NCBI RefSeq assembly: GCF_947491795.1
Contig: NZ_CANLKW010000010.1
Coordinates: 1-52,508 of the forward strand
DNA: 52,508 nucleotides
Reading direction: 5' to 3'
From: an uncultured Roseobacter sp.
GTDB lineage: Bacteria > Pseudomonadota > Alphaproteobacteria > Rhodobacterales > Rhodobacteraceae
Made by a program: the position numbers and the translations under genes
The notes under the pieces: generated by a model
Database searches by the model: none
Seen by the model: only the letters and a program-made list of their open reading frames with translations
What the model was told of the DNA's origin: nothing
Part shown: positions 33,316 through 42,271 of the stretch, piece after piece
Numbering within the stretch: position 1 is the stretch's first letter
Layout: each line of letters begins with the position of its first letter

Positions 33316-34476
33316 TCAGGCGGCACGTTCCGCCATCGCGCTGGCAAAGCGCTCAAAGAGGTAATAGCTGTCCTGCGGGCCGGGGCTGGCCTCCGGATGG
33401 TGCTGCACGGACCAGACCGGCCGGCCATCGATGCGGATACCACAGTTGGAGCCGTCAAAGAGCGACGTGTGCGTCTCGACCACGCCCTCGGGCAGGGTCT
33501 GCGCATCAACGGCAAAGCCGTGGTTCATCGACGTGATCTCGACTTTGCCGGTATCATGATCCTTGACGGGATGGTTGGCCCCGTGATGGCCGTGGTTCAT
33601 CTTGATGGTCTGTGCGCCCAGTGCCAGCGCCAGCATCTGATGGCCCAGGCAGATGCCGAAAACCGGCAGATCCGTCTGGTCCAGGACCTGCCGGATCATG
33701 GGCACAGCATAGCTGCCTGTTGCCGCCGGATCGCCGGGACCATTGGACAGAAAAACACCATCCGGCTGATGGGCCATGACGTCGTCATAGGTTGCTGTGG
33801 CAGGCAGAACAGTCACATCGCAACCCGCACTGGCAAGACAGCGCAGGATGTTCCGCTTGGCGCCGTAATCAATTGCGACCACACGGTATTTCGGGTTTTC
33901 CTGCGGGCTGTAACCCTGGGGCCAGGCCCACCGCATTTCATTCCAGCGGTAGGACTGGGCACAGGTGACTTCCTTTGCAAGGTCCAGCCCTTCCAGCCCT
34001 GAAAAACCGCGCGCGGCAGCGACCAGTGCCTCTGCATCAAAGTTGCCCTGGGGGTCATGTGCCAGGGCCACATGCGGCGCGCCGGACTGGCGGATGGCGC
34101 GGGTCATCCGGCGCGTGTCCACGCCCCCCATCGCAATGCGCCCCCGGGCGGCAAGCCACTGGTCCAGATGCTGAACGGAGCGCCAGTTTGACGGGTCGGT
34201 CGGCATCCATTTGACAATCATGCCCGCCGCGACCGGATCGCCGGTCTCATCGTCTTCGGGGTTCACGCCCGTGTTGCCGATATGCGGGAAAGTAAAGGTC
34301 ACGATCTGCCCGGCATAGGAGGGGTCCGTCATGATCTCCTGATAGCCGGTCATTGCGGTGTTAAAGCACAGTTCCGCCACGGTCTGGCCGGTCGCCCCGA
34401 AGCCGTGTCCGTAAAACAGCGTCCCGTCTGCGAGGGCCAGACAAGCGGTGGGGCGGTCGGGCGCGGCGGGCTGCAT
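33316..34476 (-). CDS. carA: Carbamoyl-phosphate synthase small subunit
   Basis: The glutaminase subunit feeding ammonia to CarB for arginine and pyrimidine synthesis. The 386 residues are the normal length. The N-terminal CarA domain (LALADGTLFYGHGFGATG, GYQEIMTDPSYAGQIVTFTFPHIGN) precedes a class I amidotransferase domain with the catalytic Cys in VFGICLGHQMLALALG and His/Glu in VQHHPEASPGP. VAIDYGAKRNILRCL is also typical. carB is not in the window. It is divergent from yqeY (210 bases); that gap has two small hairpins (34617-34635, 34650-34665) nearer yqeY. Confidence 0.97.
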   Translation of the reverse strand: MQPAAPDRPTACLALADGTLFYGHGFGATGQTVAELCFNTAMTGYQEIMTDPSYAGQIVTFTFPHIGNTGVNPEDDETGDPVAAGMIVKWMPTDPSNWRSVQHLDQWLAARGRIAMGGVDTRRMTRAIRQSGAPHVALAHDPQGNFDAEALVAAARGFSGLEGLDLAKEVTCAQSYRWNEMRWAWPQGYSPQENPKYRVVAIDYGAKRNILRCLASAGCDVTVLPATATYDDVMAHQPDGVFLSNGPGDPAATGSYAVPMIRQVLDQTDLPVFGICLGHQMLALALGAQTIKMNHGHHGANHPVKDHDTGKVEITSMNHGFAVDAQTLPEGVVETHTSLFDGSNCGIRIDGRPVWSVQHHPEASPGPQDSYYLFERFASAMAERAA

Positions 34477-34686
34477 GGGCGGTCCTTTCGGCGGAAATCG
34501 GGGGCAAAATCTGGCGGAAACTAGTCCCCGCGCCCGGGGGGGTCAAGAGCGTTTACGAGGCATATGAGGTCTATCTGACGTGGCGGCGTTTCTGAGGGGG
34601 GTGGTTGCAGGTGCGGGGACCTTTGGCTAAGGTCCGGCGCCGGAGCATAGCCACCCTGCGGTGGCGTCACCAGAGGTACCAGAGCA

Positions 34687-35145
34687 ATGGATTTGCGCAC
34701 AAAGATTTCCGCCGCACTCAAGCAGGCGATGAAGGATAAGGCCGCAGACCGCCTGTCCACACTGCGGCTGATCAATGCCGCGATCAAAGACAAGGATATC
34801 GCTGCGCGTGCGGATGGAAATGACGACGGCGTCGGCAATGAGGCGGTGCTGGGCATCCTGGGTAAAATGGCCAAGCAGCGCATGGAAAGCGCGCGGGCCT
34901 ATGAGGAAGGCGGACGTCTGGATCTCGCAGAACGTGAGCGCGGCGAGATTGCCGTGATCGAGGAGTTTCTGCCCCGCCAGCTGTCCGAAGAGGAGGCTGT
35001 GGCCGCCGTGGATGCCGCCGTGGCGGAAATCGGGGCCGAGAGCATCCGGGACATGGGAAAGGTCATGGGTGTGCTCAAGGGCCGCTATACCGGTCAGATG
35101 GATTTTGGCAAAGTGGGCCCGATGGTCAAAGACCGCCTGGCCTGA
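34687..35145 (+). CDS. yqeY: GatB/YqeY domain protein
   Basis: 152 residues, all-helical, with the family pattern DLRTKISAALKQAMKDKAADRLSTLRLINAAIKDKDI near the start and EIAVIEEFLPRQLSEEE in the middle, ending MGKVMGVLKGRYTGQMDFGKVGPMVK. The domain is homologous to the tRNA-binding tail of GatB; free-standing YqeY may assist tRNA-dependent amidation, but the role is unproven. Its place opposite carA is conserved in many alphaproteobacteria. ATG 34687 has CCAGAGGTACCAGAGCA before it. Confidence 0.92.
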   Translation: MDLRTKISAALKQAMKDKAADRLSTLRLINAAIKDKDIAARADGNDDGVGNEAVLGILGKMAKQRMESARAYEEGGRLDLAERERGEIAVIEEFLPRQLSEEEAVAAVDAAVAEIGAESIRDMGKVMGVLKGRYTGQMDFGKVGPMVKDRLA

Positions 35146-35167
35146 CAGGCACTGCACCGGAGGCGCC

Positions 35168-35665
35168 ATGGACATCTTCAAAGCCTCTGAAAAGATTATG
35201 AAAATGGATGATGCCGCCTGGGCACGCCACGCCAACCCGTGGAGTGTCTGGTCGCGGTTTTCATGTCTGCCGCTGATCGTCGCCGCCATCTGGTGCCGGA
35301 TCTGGATCGGGTGGTGGGCGCTGGTGCCGCTGGGGCTTGCGCTGATCTGGACGTGGATAAACCCGCGTCTTTTTGCGCCGCCCGCTGCGCTGGACAGCTG
35401 GGCGTCGCGCGGTGTCATGGGAGAGCGGTTTTTCCTGAACCGTCACGAGGTTCCGGTGCCGGAACACCACCTGCGTGCGGCCTGGTGGCTGACCGCTGTT
35501 TCCGCAGCCGGTTTGATTGTCCTGATCGCCGGGCTCTGGATTCAGGATGGGATGCTGACGCTTTTTGGCCTGGTTGTCAGCATCGGCGGCAAGATGTGGT
35601 TCGTGGACCGTATGGTCTGGATTTACGAGGATATGACCCGGTCAGCGGGCCCAGGCGCGCTGTAG
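35168..35665 (+). CDS. DUF6653 family membrane protein
   Basis: 165 residues with about four hydrophobic segments in two pairs (about 33-62 and 107-138). The start MDIFKASEKIMKMDDAAWARHANPWSVWSRF is the recognisable DUF6653 beginning, and PEHHLRAAWWLTA and KMWFVDRMVWIYEDM lie further on. Function is unknown. The ATG at 35168 is preceded by GGAGGCGCC, an ideal ribosome site, 22 bases after yqeY, so the two are probably one transcript. Its last 24 bases overlap the convergent DUF2244 gene. Confidence 0.78.
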   Translation: MDIFKASEKIMKMDDAAWARHANPWSVWSRFSCLPLIVAAIWCRIWIGWWALVPLGLALIWTWINPRLFAPPAALDSWASRGVMGERFFLNRHEVPVPEHHLRAAWWLTAVSAAGLIVLIAGLWIQDGMLTLFGLVVSIGGKMWFVDRMVWIYEDMTRSAGPGAL

Positions 35666-36124
35666 TTCGTCGTATAGCGCTATCCGTTCCTCTTCACTCA
35701 GGAAAGCGCCGATTTCCACCTCGCGGCCTTTGCCGCTGAGGGTGACATACTGTGGTACAGGTCCGTCTTTTTCGTATTTGGTGATCGTGGTCCAGTAGCG
35801 GTTGCAGTCCCAGGCTCTGACCTCGCCTGTGGGCTCTGTGCGTACGAGTTTTGCCTGGCTTTCATCCAGGGTCAGCACTTCGGTGATCTGGCGGGCGTGG
35901 CGGTTGCGCTGGAGCGCGTGCCAGATGCCCCAGACCGCGGCCAGCAGAAAGGGCAGCAGCCCCCACAGCACCGGCGAGCCAAGCAGCGGCAGCGCGGGAA
36001 TGCAGATCAGTGTGAAGGTGGCCAGCACAAAGGCCGCCATGCCACGCGCGGGCAGCGCGTTGTGGGGCCAGAGGCGCAGCTGCTGGGGCGTTTCACCTGG
36101 GGCTGTGGTCCATTGATAGGGCAT
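35642..36124 (-). CDS. DUF2244 family membrane protein
   Basis: 160 residues from ATG 36124. The longer frame (to 36259) adds 45 residues without homology-like character, and MPYQWTTAPGE is the expected start. Two adjacent membrane helices (about 28-64) are followed by a soluble domain with LTLDESQAKLVRTEPTGEVRAWDCNRYWTTI and VEIGAFLSEEERIALYDELQRAW, the DUF2244 signature. Function is unknown; the family is common next to respiratory genes in alphaproteobacteria, and ctaD is 3 kb away here. It overlaps the DUF6653 gene by 24 bases tail to tail. Confidence 0.82.
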   Translation of the reverse strand: MPYQWTTAPGETPQQLRLWPHNALPARGMAAFVLATFTLICIPALPLLGSPVLWGLLPFLLAAVWGIWHALQRNRHARQITEVLTLDESQAKLVRTEPTGEVRAWDCNRYWTTITKYEKDGPVPQYVTLSGKGREVEIGAFLSEEERIALYDELQRAWAR

Positions 36125-36579
36125 TGCGCTGATCGGTCCGGCGGGGGTGGTCGGCAGGGTGTTCGGGGGCAGTTTACAGCGCCCGAATTGACGGGTGCAA
36201 TGCGGCACAGCGCCCGGTTTTGCGCAACGTTCGGTGCCCGGATTTCGGCCACAGGGCACGAATCACCCGTTAACGCAGCAGTACAAGGCAAAACCGGCGT
36301 CGGTTTCACGTCGGTATAACGTCGGTATTTTGTCGGTGGAAGGGCGGTGCCGGGGCGGGTTAACAGCGCGTGCGCCCGGGTTTGTTGTCAAAGGGTAAAT
36401 GCCGGTTCGTACCCGCGTCGCACTGGCAGCGACGGGCCCCCGGTTGCAGGGCACCGCCACGCGCCAGTGATCCGGCGGATGCCTGGCAAGGGCCTGCAAA
36501 CTCCCGACAATTTGAAGAACCTGTTCACCGGACCCTAACACTATGGGCGTAAAACGCAGATCCCGAGACAGGGGTAGAA
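36125..36579. other. Intergenic region between DUF2244 and GGDEF-EAL genes
   Basis: 455 bases without a supported gene. The short open frames have no ribosome site or recognisable protein. It should hold the two divergent promoters. The only ordered structure I see is the four-copy 11-bp direct repeat at 36299-36342; single GTTAAC sites occur at about 36269 and 36359. Confidence 0.6.
36299..36342 (+). repeat. Four direct repeats of GTCGGT at exact 11-bp spacing
   Basis: GTCGGT occurs at 36299, 36310, 36321 and 36332, each exactly 11 bases after the last. Units one to three share CGTCGGT followed by T/A-T; the 5-base spacers otherwise vary (TTCAC, ATAAC, ATTTT, GGAAG). Conserved half-sites one helical turn apart, with variable spacers, are typical of a tandem protein-binding array, for example OmpR/PhoB-type response regulators. 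It lies about 240 bases before the GGDEF-EAL start and 175 bases before the divergent DUF2244 start. Confidence 0.65.
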
Positions 36580-39078
36580 ATGAAGTTCGAGACGCTTCAG
36601 AAAACGTATCTGGATCTGACCGGTGATGCGGTTGTGATCGGGCGCATTTCGCCCGGGTCCGAAACTGCGCGGGTCACTTATATCAACGCGGCCTTTACCC
36701 GCCTGTTTGGATATATGTCGCAGGACGTCCTTGGCCGTTCCTTTGACCATACGCCCGGGTTGCAGGAGACGCTGGCGCTGTTTGACAGCCTGGTTTTGCA
36801 AACCCCGGAGGAAGAGCAAAGCGTGGATGCCCAGGCGCGGTTTACCCGCGCCGATGGCACGGAATTCTGGGCCAGTATCTCTTTTCTGAATGCAGGCGGC
36901 GCACCCGGAGAGGCGCGGTTATTCTGCGCGACCTACCGCGATATCTCGGCGCTCAAACAGGCGGAGGACACCGCCAACAGATCGCGCGCCCGGCTGATCG
37001 CAGCGCTGGATGCCTACCCCTATCCCTTTGCCATTTACGACAAGGATGACTGTCTGGTCGTCTGGAATGATGCTTACAGCGAATCGATGACGGACAGGCC
37101 GGAAGATCTTTGCCCCGGCATGCATGTCAGGGAGGTCGCCAACATCGCCATCAAAGGCGGTAAGTTCGTGGCGGCCATCGGTAAGGAAAAGCAATGGACC
37201 TCGGATGAGCATCACAAACAGGAGTTGTCCAAGCCCGTGCAGGATCTGGAGCTGGCCGGGGATATCCATCACCGGTTGCTGAGATCACGGAGCAAGAACG
37301 GTGATCTGGTCATGCTGCGCATCGATATGACGGAGGTAGTGCGCCAGCGGCGGGCGCTGGAGGCGGTTCAGGAACGGTTCATGTCCGCGATCAACGCCTA
37401 TCCTGATCCCTTTGCGATCTATGATGCGGGCCACCACCTGGTGATCTGGAATTCGGCCTATGCGGCGTCCATGTCCGCCCGGCCAGAGGAGCTGCGCCCG
37501 GGCGTGCATCTGAAAGACCTGTTGCACAGTGCGGCCCGGGAGGGTCTGATCGCCCCCGCACAGGGGCGGGAAGCGGACTGGGTGGAGGAATACTACTCCC
37601 CGCAGCTGCTGGACCCCGGATCAGAGGATCTGGAGTTTGCCAATGGAGAGCATTACCGCATGATCCGCTCCCGCACGCCCAAGGGAGAATATGTGGCGCT
37701 GCGCGTCAACATCACCGAGGAAGTCCGCCAGCGCCGCGTGGTGGAACAGCACACGAAAGAGCTGGAGCGGGTGAATGCAGAGATCACCCATAAGGCGCTG
37801 CACGATGATCTGACGGGCCTGGGCAACCGGCGGTATCTGTCCCGCCGGTTTGAGGAATTGTGCGCGACGCGGGGCAAAGAGGGTGGCGAACTGGCCGCCC
37901 TGCATATCGATCTGGACCGGTTCAAGCAGATCAATGACACCATGGGCCACGCGGCAGGCGACCATGTTCTGCTGGAGACCGCCAACCGTATTGTCACCAG
38001 CGTGCAGCCTGGCGATGTGGTGGCGCGGATCGGGGGCGATGAGTTTGTGGTGCTGTTGCTGGCCGACTGCGGCAGCGCGCGCCCGGTGCAGCTGGCCACT
38101 GATCTGCTGAAAATGCTGGGCAGGCCAACCTTTTTTGAGGGGCGTGAATGCCGGTTCGGGGCGTCGATTGGTCTCGCGCAGACGCCGCTGTCCTCGGTTG
38201 AGGAGCTTCTGACCAACTCTGACATTGCGCTCTACAAGGCCAAGCGGGGCGGGCGCTGTCGTCTTGATCTGTTTGACCGGTCTGACCTGGAAGAGATCCG
38301 GCACACCAAGGAGCTGGCCGATGACATCCTGCGGGCGATCGAGAACCAGGAGTTTGTGCCCTGGTATCAGCCCCAGACGGATGCGGTCACAGGCGTGGTT
38401 GTCGGGGTTGAGGTGCTGGCCCGCTGGCAGCATCCCGAAAAGGGCATCGTGTCGCCCGCCGGTTTTCTGGCGGTGGCCACGGATCTGAATGTGGCGGCAG
38501 ATATTGACGGCATGATCTTTACCAAGGCGATGCATGATTGCCGCGATGTCTTTCCGGGAATGCCGGTGTCGCCGTCGCTGTCGTTCAACGTCAGCGCCAG
38601 CCGGGTGCGCGAGAACAGCATTGATGATGTGCAGGTCATGGTCAGAGACTATCCCGGCGAGGTCTGTTTCGAGCTGCTGGAGACAATTTTCCTGGAAGAG
38701 GCGGATGCCGGCTTTCTCTTTCAGCTCGACCGGTTGCGGGACATGGGGATCACCATCGAGATTGATGATTTCGGCAGCGGGCATGCCTCGGTCGTGGCGT
38801 TGCAGCGGATCGGCCCTGACAGGCTGAAGATTGACGGCCGGCTGATTGCCCAGGCAACGGAGAGTGAAAACGGTCTGCGTCTGGTGCGCTCCCTGGTCGA
38901 GATCGGGCTTGCCCTGGAGATGGGCGTAACCGCCGAGGGGATCGAAACGCAGGAGCAGGCAGATGTGCTCGCCGGGCTGGGCTGTGACCGGCTGCAGGGC
39001 TATCACATTGCGCGGCCGATGCCCTTTGGCGACCTTCTGGCCTTTCTGGGTCAGCCCCCGGACCGCGTGGCAGGCTGA
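36580..39078 (+). CDS. PAS-PAS-PAS-GGDEF-EAL cyclic-di-GMP turnover protein
   Basis: 832 residues, no membrane segment. A first PAS domain fills about residues 5-125 (VTYINAAFTRLFGY ... CATYRDISALKQAE). Two related PAS domains follow, starting near 140 (AYPYPFAIYDKDDCLVVWN) and 265 (AYPDPFAIYDAGHHLVIWN). The diguanylate cyclase domain at about 400-560 has HDDLTGLGNRR and an intact ARIGGDEFVVLL. The inhibitory RxxD site is QPGD, so product inhibition is probably absent. The EAL domain at about 580-820 has EVLARW, FNVSASR, FELLET, IDDFGSGHAS and TAEGIETQEQ, consistent with an active phosphodiesterase. Net direction is unknown. It ends at a shared terminator facing ctaD. Confidence 0.93.
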   Translation: MKFETLQKTYLDLTGDAVVIGRISPGSETARVTYINAAFTRLFGYMSQDVLGRSFDHTPGLQETLALFDSLVLQTPEEEQSVDAQARFTRADGTEFWASISFLNAGGAPGEARLFCATYRDISALKQAEDTANRSRARLIAALDAYPYPFAIYDKDDCLVVWNDAYSESMTDRPEDLCPGMHVREVANIAIKGGKFVAAIGKEKQWTSDEHHKQELSKPVQDLELAGDIHHRLLRSRSKNGDLVMLRIDMTEVVRQRRALEAVQERFMSAINAYPDPFAIYDAGHHLVIWNSAYAASMSARPEELRPGVHLKDLLHSAAREGLIAPAQGREADWVEEYYSPQLLDPGSEDLEFANGEHYRMIRSRTPKGEYVALRVNITEEVRQRRVVEQHTKELERVNAEITHKALHDDLTGLGNRRYLSRRFEELCATRGKEGGELAALHIDLDRFKQINDTMGHAAGDHVLLETANRIVTSVQPGDVVARIGGDEFVVLLLADCGSARPVQLATDLLKMLGRPTFFEGRECRFGASIGLAQTPLSSVEELLTNSDIALYKAKRGGRCRLDLFDRSDLEEIRHTKELADDILRAIENQEFVPWYQPQTDAVTGVVVGVEVLARWQHPEKGIVSPAGFLAVATDLNVAADIDGMIFTKAMHDCRDVFPGMPVSPSLSFNVSASRVRENSIDDVQVMVRDYPGEVCFELLETIFLEEADAGFLFQLDRLRDMGITIEIDDFGSGHASVVALQRIGPDRLKIDGRLIAQATESENGLRLVRSLVEIGLALEMGVTAEGIETQEQADVLAGLGCDRLQGYHIARPMPFGDLLAFLGQPPDRVAG

Positions 39079-39131
39079 GGCCTGTGTGACGGGCTACCGG
39101 TGATCCAGCGCGCGGCGGTGGGCTGAAATGC

Positions 39132-39163
39132 AAAAGGCCCCGCGTTTCCACAGGGCCTTTTTT
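39132..39163. terminator. Bidirectional terminator between GGDEF-EAL gene and ctaD
   Basis: AAAAGGCCC (39132-39140) pairs with GGGCCTTTT (39153-39161), loop of 12 bases. T6 closes the plus side and T4 the minus side. It lies 53 bases after one stop and 16 bases after the other. Confidence 0.85.
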
Positions 39164-39179
39164 GTTGTCAGCGCTCGTT

Positions 39180-40850
39180 TCAGTGCGCGTGTTTGTTGTC
39201 CCATTCTTCCTGCTTGGGCAGGATTTCGAACGTATGCTCGGGCGGCGGGGATGGCAGCGTCCATTCCAGCGTGTCGGCATATTCGTTCCAGGGGTTGGCT
39301 TCTTTCGCTTCCTTGCCCTTGCGGATGGCATAGAACATCACGCCAAAGAAGAAGAGGAAGGAGGCAAAGCTGAGGAAGGCACCAAGGCTCGACCACCAGT
39401 TCCAGTAGGCAAAGGCATCCGGATAGTCGATGTAGCGGCGCGGCATGCCCTGACGGCCCAGGAAGTGCTGTGGGAAGAACGTCAGGTTTGCACCGATGAA
39501 GAAGGCCCAGAAGTGCAGCTTGCCCGCCCATTCAGGATACATGCGGCCGGTCATTTTGGGGAAGTAGAAGTAGATCCCCGCAAAGATCGCGAACACAGCA
39601 CCGAGGCTCATCACATAGTGGAAGTGTGCCACCACGTAGTAGGTGTCGTGGTAGTAGCGGTCCACGGCGGCCTGGGACAGAACGATGCCTGTCACACCAC
39701 CAACGGTGAAGAGGAACAGGAAGCCAAATGCCCAGAGCATGGGCGTTTTGAATTCAACAGAACCGCCCCACATGGTAGCAATCCAGCTGAAGATTTTGAC
39801 CCCGGTGGGCACCGCGATGACCATGGTCGCCAGCATAAAGTATGCCTGCTGGTTGAGGGTCATCCCGACGGTATACATGTGGTGCGCCCAGACGACGAAA
39901 CCCAGCGCGCCGATGGCGATCAGGGCCCAGACCATCGGCAGGTAGCCGAAGATCGGTTTGCGCGCAAAGGTCGCAATCACGTGGCTGATGATGCCGAAAC
40001 CGGGCAGGATCACGATGTAGACTTCCGGGTGGCCGAAGAACCACAGGATGTGCTGATAGAGGATCGGGTCGCCGCCGCCTGCAGGATCAAAGAAGGTGAA
40101 CCCGAAGTTCCGGTCCATGAGCAGCATGGTGATCGCGCCTGCCAGAACCGGCAGGGACAGCAGGATCAGCCAGCTTGTCACAAAGATCGACCAGGAGAAA
40201 AGCGGCACCTTGAACAGTGTCATGCCCGGGGCACGCATGTTCAGGAAGGTGGTGATCATGTTGATCGCGCCAAGGATCGAGGAGGCACCGGAGACGTGCA
40301 CCGCAAAGATCGCGAGGTCCATGGAGAACCCGCCCTCGTTCGTGGACAGCGGTGGATAGAGCACCCAGCCCACACCCGAACCGGACTGATCGTTACCGCC
40401 CGGCGCCAGCACAGAGCAAACGGCGAGGGTTGTACCGGCCACATAGAGCCAGAACGACAGGTTGTTCATGCGGGGGAATGCCATATCGGGCGCGCCGATC
40501 TGCAAGGGCATGAAATAGTTGCCAAATCCGCCGAAAAGCGCCGGGATCACGACAAAGAACATCATCAGGATGCCGTGTCCGGTGATCAGAACGTTCCAGA
40601 GGTGCCCGTTTGGCGTACAGGCCGCATCGCTGGCCATCATACGTGCGCCTTCCATGCACATGTACTGTACACCCGGTTCCATAAGCTCAAGGCGCATGTA
40701 AACGGTGAATGCGACCGAAATGAATCCGGCGAAAGCGGAGACGATCAGGTAGAGAATACCGATGTCTTTGTGGTTTGTGGACATGAACCAGCGGGTAAAG
40801 AAGCCGCGCTCGTCATGGTGATCATGGCCGTGGATGGCTGCGTCTGCCAT
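39180..40850 (-). CDS. ctaD: Cytochrome c oxidase subunit I (aa3 type)
   Basis: The catalytic subunit of the inner-membrane aa3 oxidase, reducing O2 and pumping protons. 556 residues with 12 membrane helices. Landmarks are the D-channel (MAFPRMNNLSFWLYV), the Cu-B/His-Tyr site WFFGHPEVYIVILPGFG, the K-channel region ARKPIFGYLPMV, and the heme ligands in HDTYYVVAHFHYVMS. ATG 40850 with AGGAGG upstream is the start; the frame remains open to 41627 but that part is antisense to the histidine kinase gene. Subunits II and III are not here; a lone ctaD is usual in this group. Confidence 0.97.
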   Translation of the reverse strand: MADAAIHGHDHHDERGFFTRWFMSTNHKDIGILYLIVSAFAGFISVAFTVYMRLELMEPGVQYMCMEGARMMASDAACTPNGHLWNVLITGHGILMMFFVVIPALFGGFGNYFMPLQIGAPDMAFPRMNNLSFWLYVAGTTLAVCSVLAPGGNDQSGSGVGWVLYPPLSTNEGGFSMDLAIFAVHVSGASSILGAINMITTFLNMRAPGMTLFKVPLFSWSIFVTSWLILLSLPVLAGAITMLLMDRNFGFTFFDPAGGGDPILYQHILWFFGHPEVYIVILPGFGIISHVIATFARKPIFGYLPMVWALIAIGALGFVVWAHHMYTVGMTLNQQAYFMLATMVIAVPTGVKIFSWIATMWGGSVEFKTPMLWAFGFLFLFTVGGVTGIVLSQAAVDRYYHDTYYVVAHFHYVMSLGAVFAIFAGIYFYFPKMTGRMYPEWAGKLHFWAFFIGANLTFFPQHFLGRQGMPRRYIDYPDAFAYWNWWSSLGAFLSFASFLFFFGVMFYAIRKGKEAKEANPWNEYADTLEWTLPSPPPEHTFEILPKQEEWDNKHAH

Positions 40851-41129
40851 GCTCTTGCCTCCTGACAGTGAGTTATACCTGCACGACGGTTCCCGTGCCG
40901 CGCAGAGATTCCAGACGTTTCTAGAGGGAGTTGGCGGCAGGAGCAATGATCGTATTGACGCAGCCGCAGATATTTCCCGGCGGATGCGGACAGGACCCGC
41001 GACGGCTGTGAAAACTGTGCAAATGTTTAACTGTCTTCGTGCGTATTTACCGCCTGTTAACGCCACCAGGGCATTTTCCTGTTGGTAACCGGGCCGCGGT
41101 TCACGATGCGGCCGAGGAAAGAAGAATTT

Positions 41130-42257
41130 ATGGCCGTCGCCCCCGTATCGGACCCCGTTGATCAAGAAGTGCCCGCCAGCGCGGACAGCCCTGAGTTTCT
41201 CAGGCGGATGGTTTCGCTGGTGCCGGGCATTCTGTATATCTTCAACCACCGGACCCAGAGCAACGAATATTCCAACCGGTCGATCGCGGAACTGCTGGGA
41301 TACACCCGCGAAGAGACAATCGCGCTGGGCGACCGCCTGATGGAAACGATCATCCACCCCGAAGAAGCGGCGCGCGTGGATCTGTATCTGGAAAAGCTGG
41401 CCAATTGTAAGGACGGCATCCAGCGGCTGATCGAATACCGGGCCATCAACAGACAGGGGAGCATTGTCTGGCTGCGCAGTATTGATGCTGTCTTTGACCG
41501 GGATGCCGAGGGCAGGGTGCTGCGCCACATTGGTATTGCCATGGACATCACCGCCCAGAAAAAGGCAGCCGAGCGTCTGAAAGCCAAAAACCATGAGCTG
41601 GAACAGCTGACCTATGTGGCCACCCATGACCTGCGCGGCCCGGTCACCAATATGACGTCACTGGTTGCGGATCTGATGACCTGTCAGGAGATGCTGCCGC
41701 CGGCACAGGCAGAATCGCTCGACCTTATGCAGGAAGTCACGGATCAGGCGCGCAAAAAGCTGGATACGCTGGTCCTGGCGGCTGAGGCCAGCTCGGGCGA
41801 GTTGCCCGCGGTCGAGACCGTCAGCCTGGTTGTGGCCTGCGAGACGGCAATGTCCCGGCTGCGTGACCGGATCAGCTGGTCGGGCGCACGTGTCCGCACA
41901 AGTTTTGAGGCAACGCAGGTCCGCTGTATGCCCGAAGCGCCTGCCGGGATCCTGGAAGCGCTGATCTGTAATGCGCTGGATTACTGCCCGGCAGACCGCA
42001 CACCGGATATTCTGATCTCATCGCGCAGCGAAGACGCCGTAACCGTGCTTGAGGTGCGGGACAATGGCGCGGGTCTTGACCCCGAACGGGACTGCGAAAA
42101 AGTCTTCAGCCTGTTCCAGCGTGCCCATGCGGAGCCCGCCGGAGAGGGCGTCTCCCTTTATGTGGCGAAATGTCTGATCGAACGTATCGGCGGACGGATC
42201 GGTCTTTCTGTGGCACCGGATGGCGGTGCTGTTTTCAAAATCACATTTCCCAATTGA
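41130..42257 (+). CDS. PAS-domain sensor histidine kinase
   Basis: 375 residues, soluble. A PAS/PAC domain at about residues 25-145 (GILYIFNHRTQSNEYSNR, EYRAINRQGSIVWLRSID, DITAQKKAAE) leads into a dimerisation helix with the phospho-acceptor His in ATHDLRGPVTNM (about residue 165). A HATPase domain follows with N-box ALICNALDYCP and G1 box VRDNGAGLD. A second glycine box is weak (GEGVSLYVAKCLIERIGG). ATG 41130 follows GAGGAAAGAAG; the frame opens at 41082, but no ribosome site supports that. It forms an operon with the receiver protein 14 bases downstream. Confidence 0.88.
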   Translation: MAVAPVSDPVDQEVPASADSPEFLRRMVSLVPGILYIFNHRTQSNEYSNRSIAELLGYTREETIALGDRLMETIIHPEEAARVDLYLEKLANCKDGIQRLIEYRAINRQGSIVWLRSIDAVFDRDAEGRVLRHIGIAMDITAQKKAAERLKAKNHELEQLTYVATHDLRGPVTNMTSLVADLMTCQEMLPPAQAESLDLMQEVTDQARKKLDTLVLAAEASSGELPAVETVSLVVACETAMSRLRDRISWSGARVRTSFEATQVRCMPEAPAGILEALICNALDYCPADRTPDILISSRSEDAVTVLEVRDNGAGLDPERDCEKVFSLFQRAHAEPAGEGVSLYVAKCLIERIGGRIGLSVAPDGGAVFKITFPN

Positions 42258-42271
42258 GAAGGTGCTGACAG

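Noticed and set aside
40851..41627. N-terminal extension of ctaD to 815 residues
   Set aside because: The added part is antisense to the histidine kinase gene and intergenic DNA. The normal CtaD start with AGGAGG lies at 40850.
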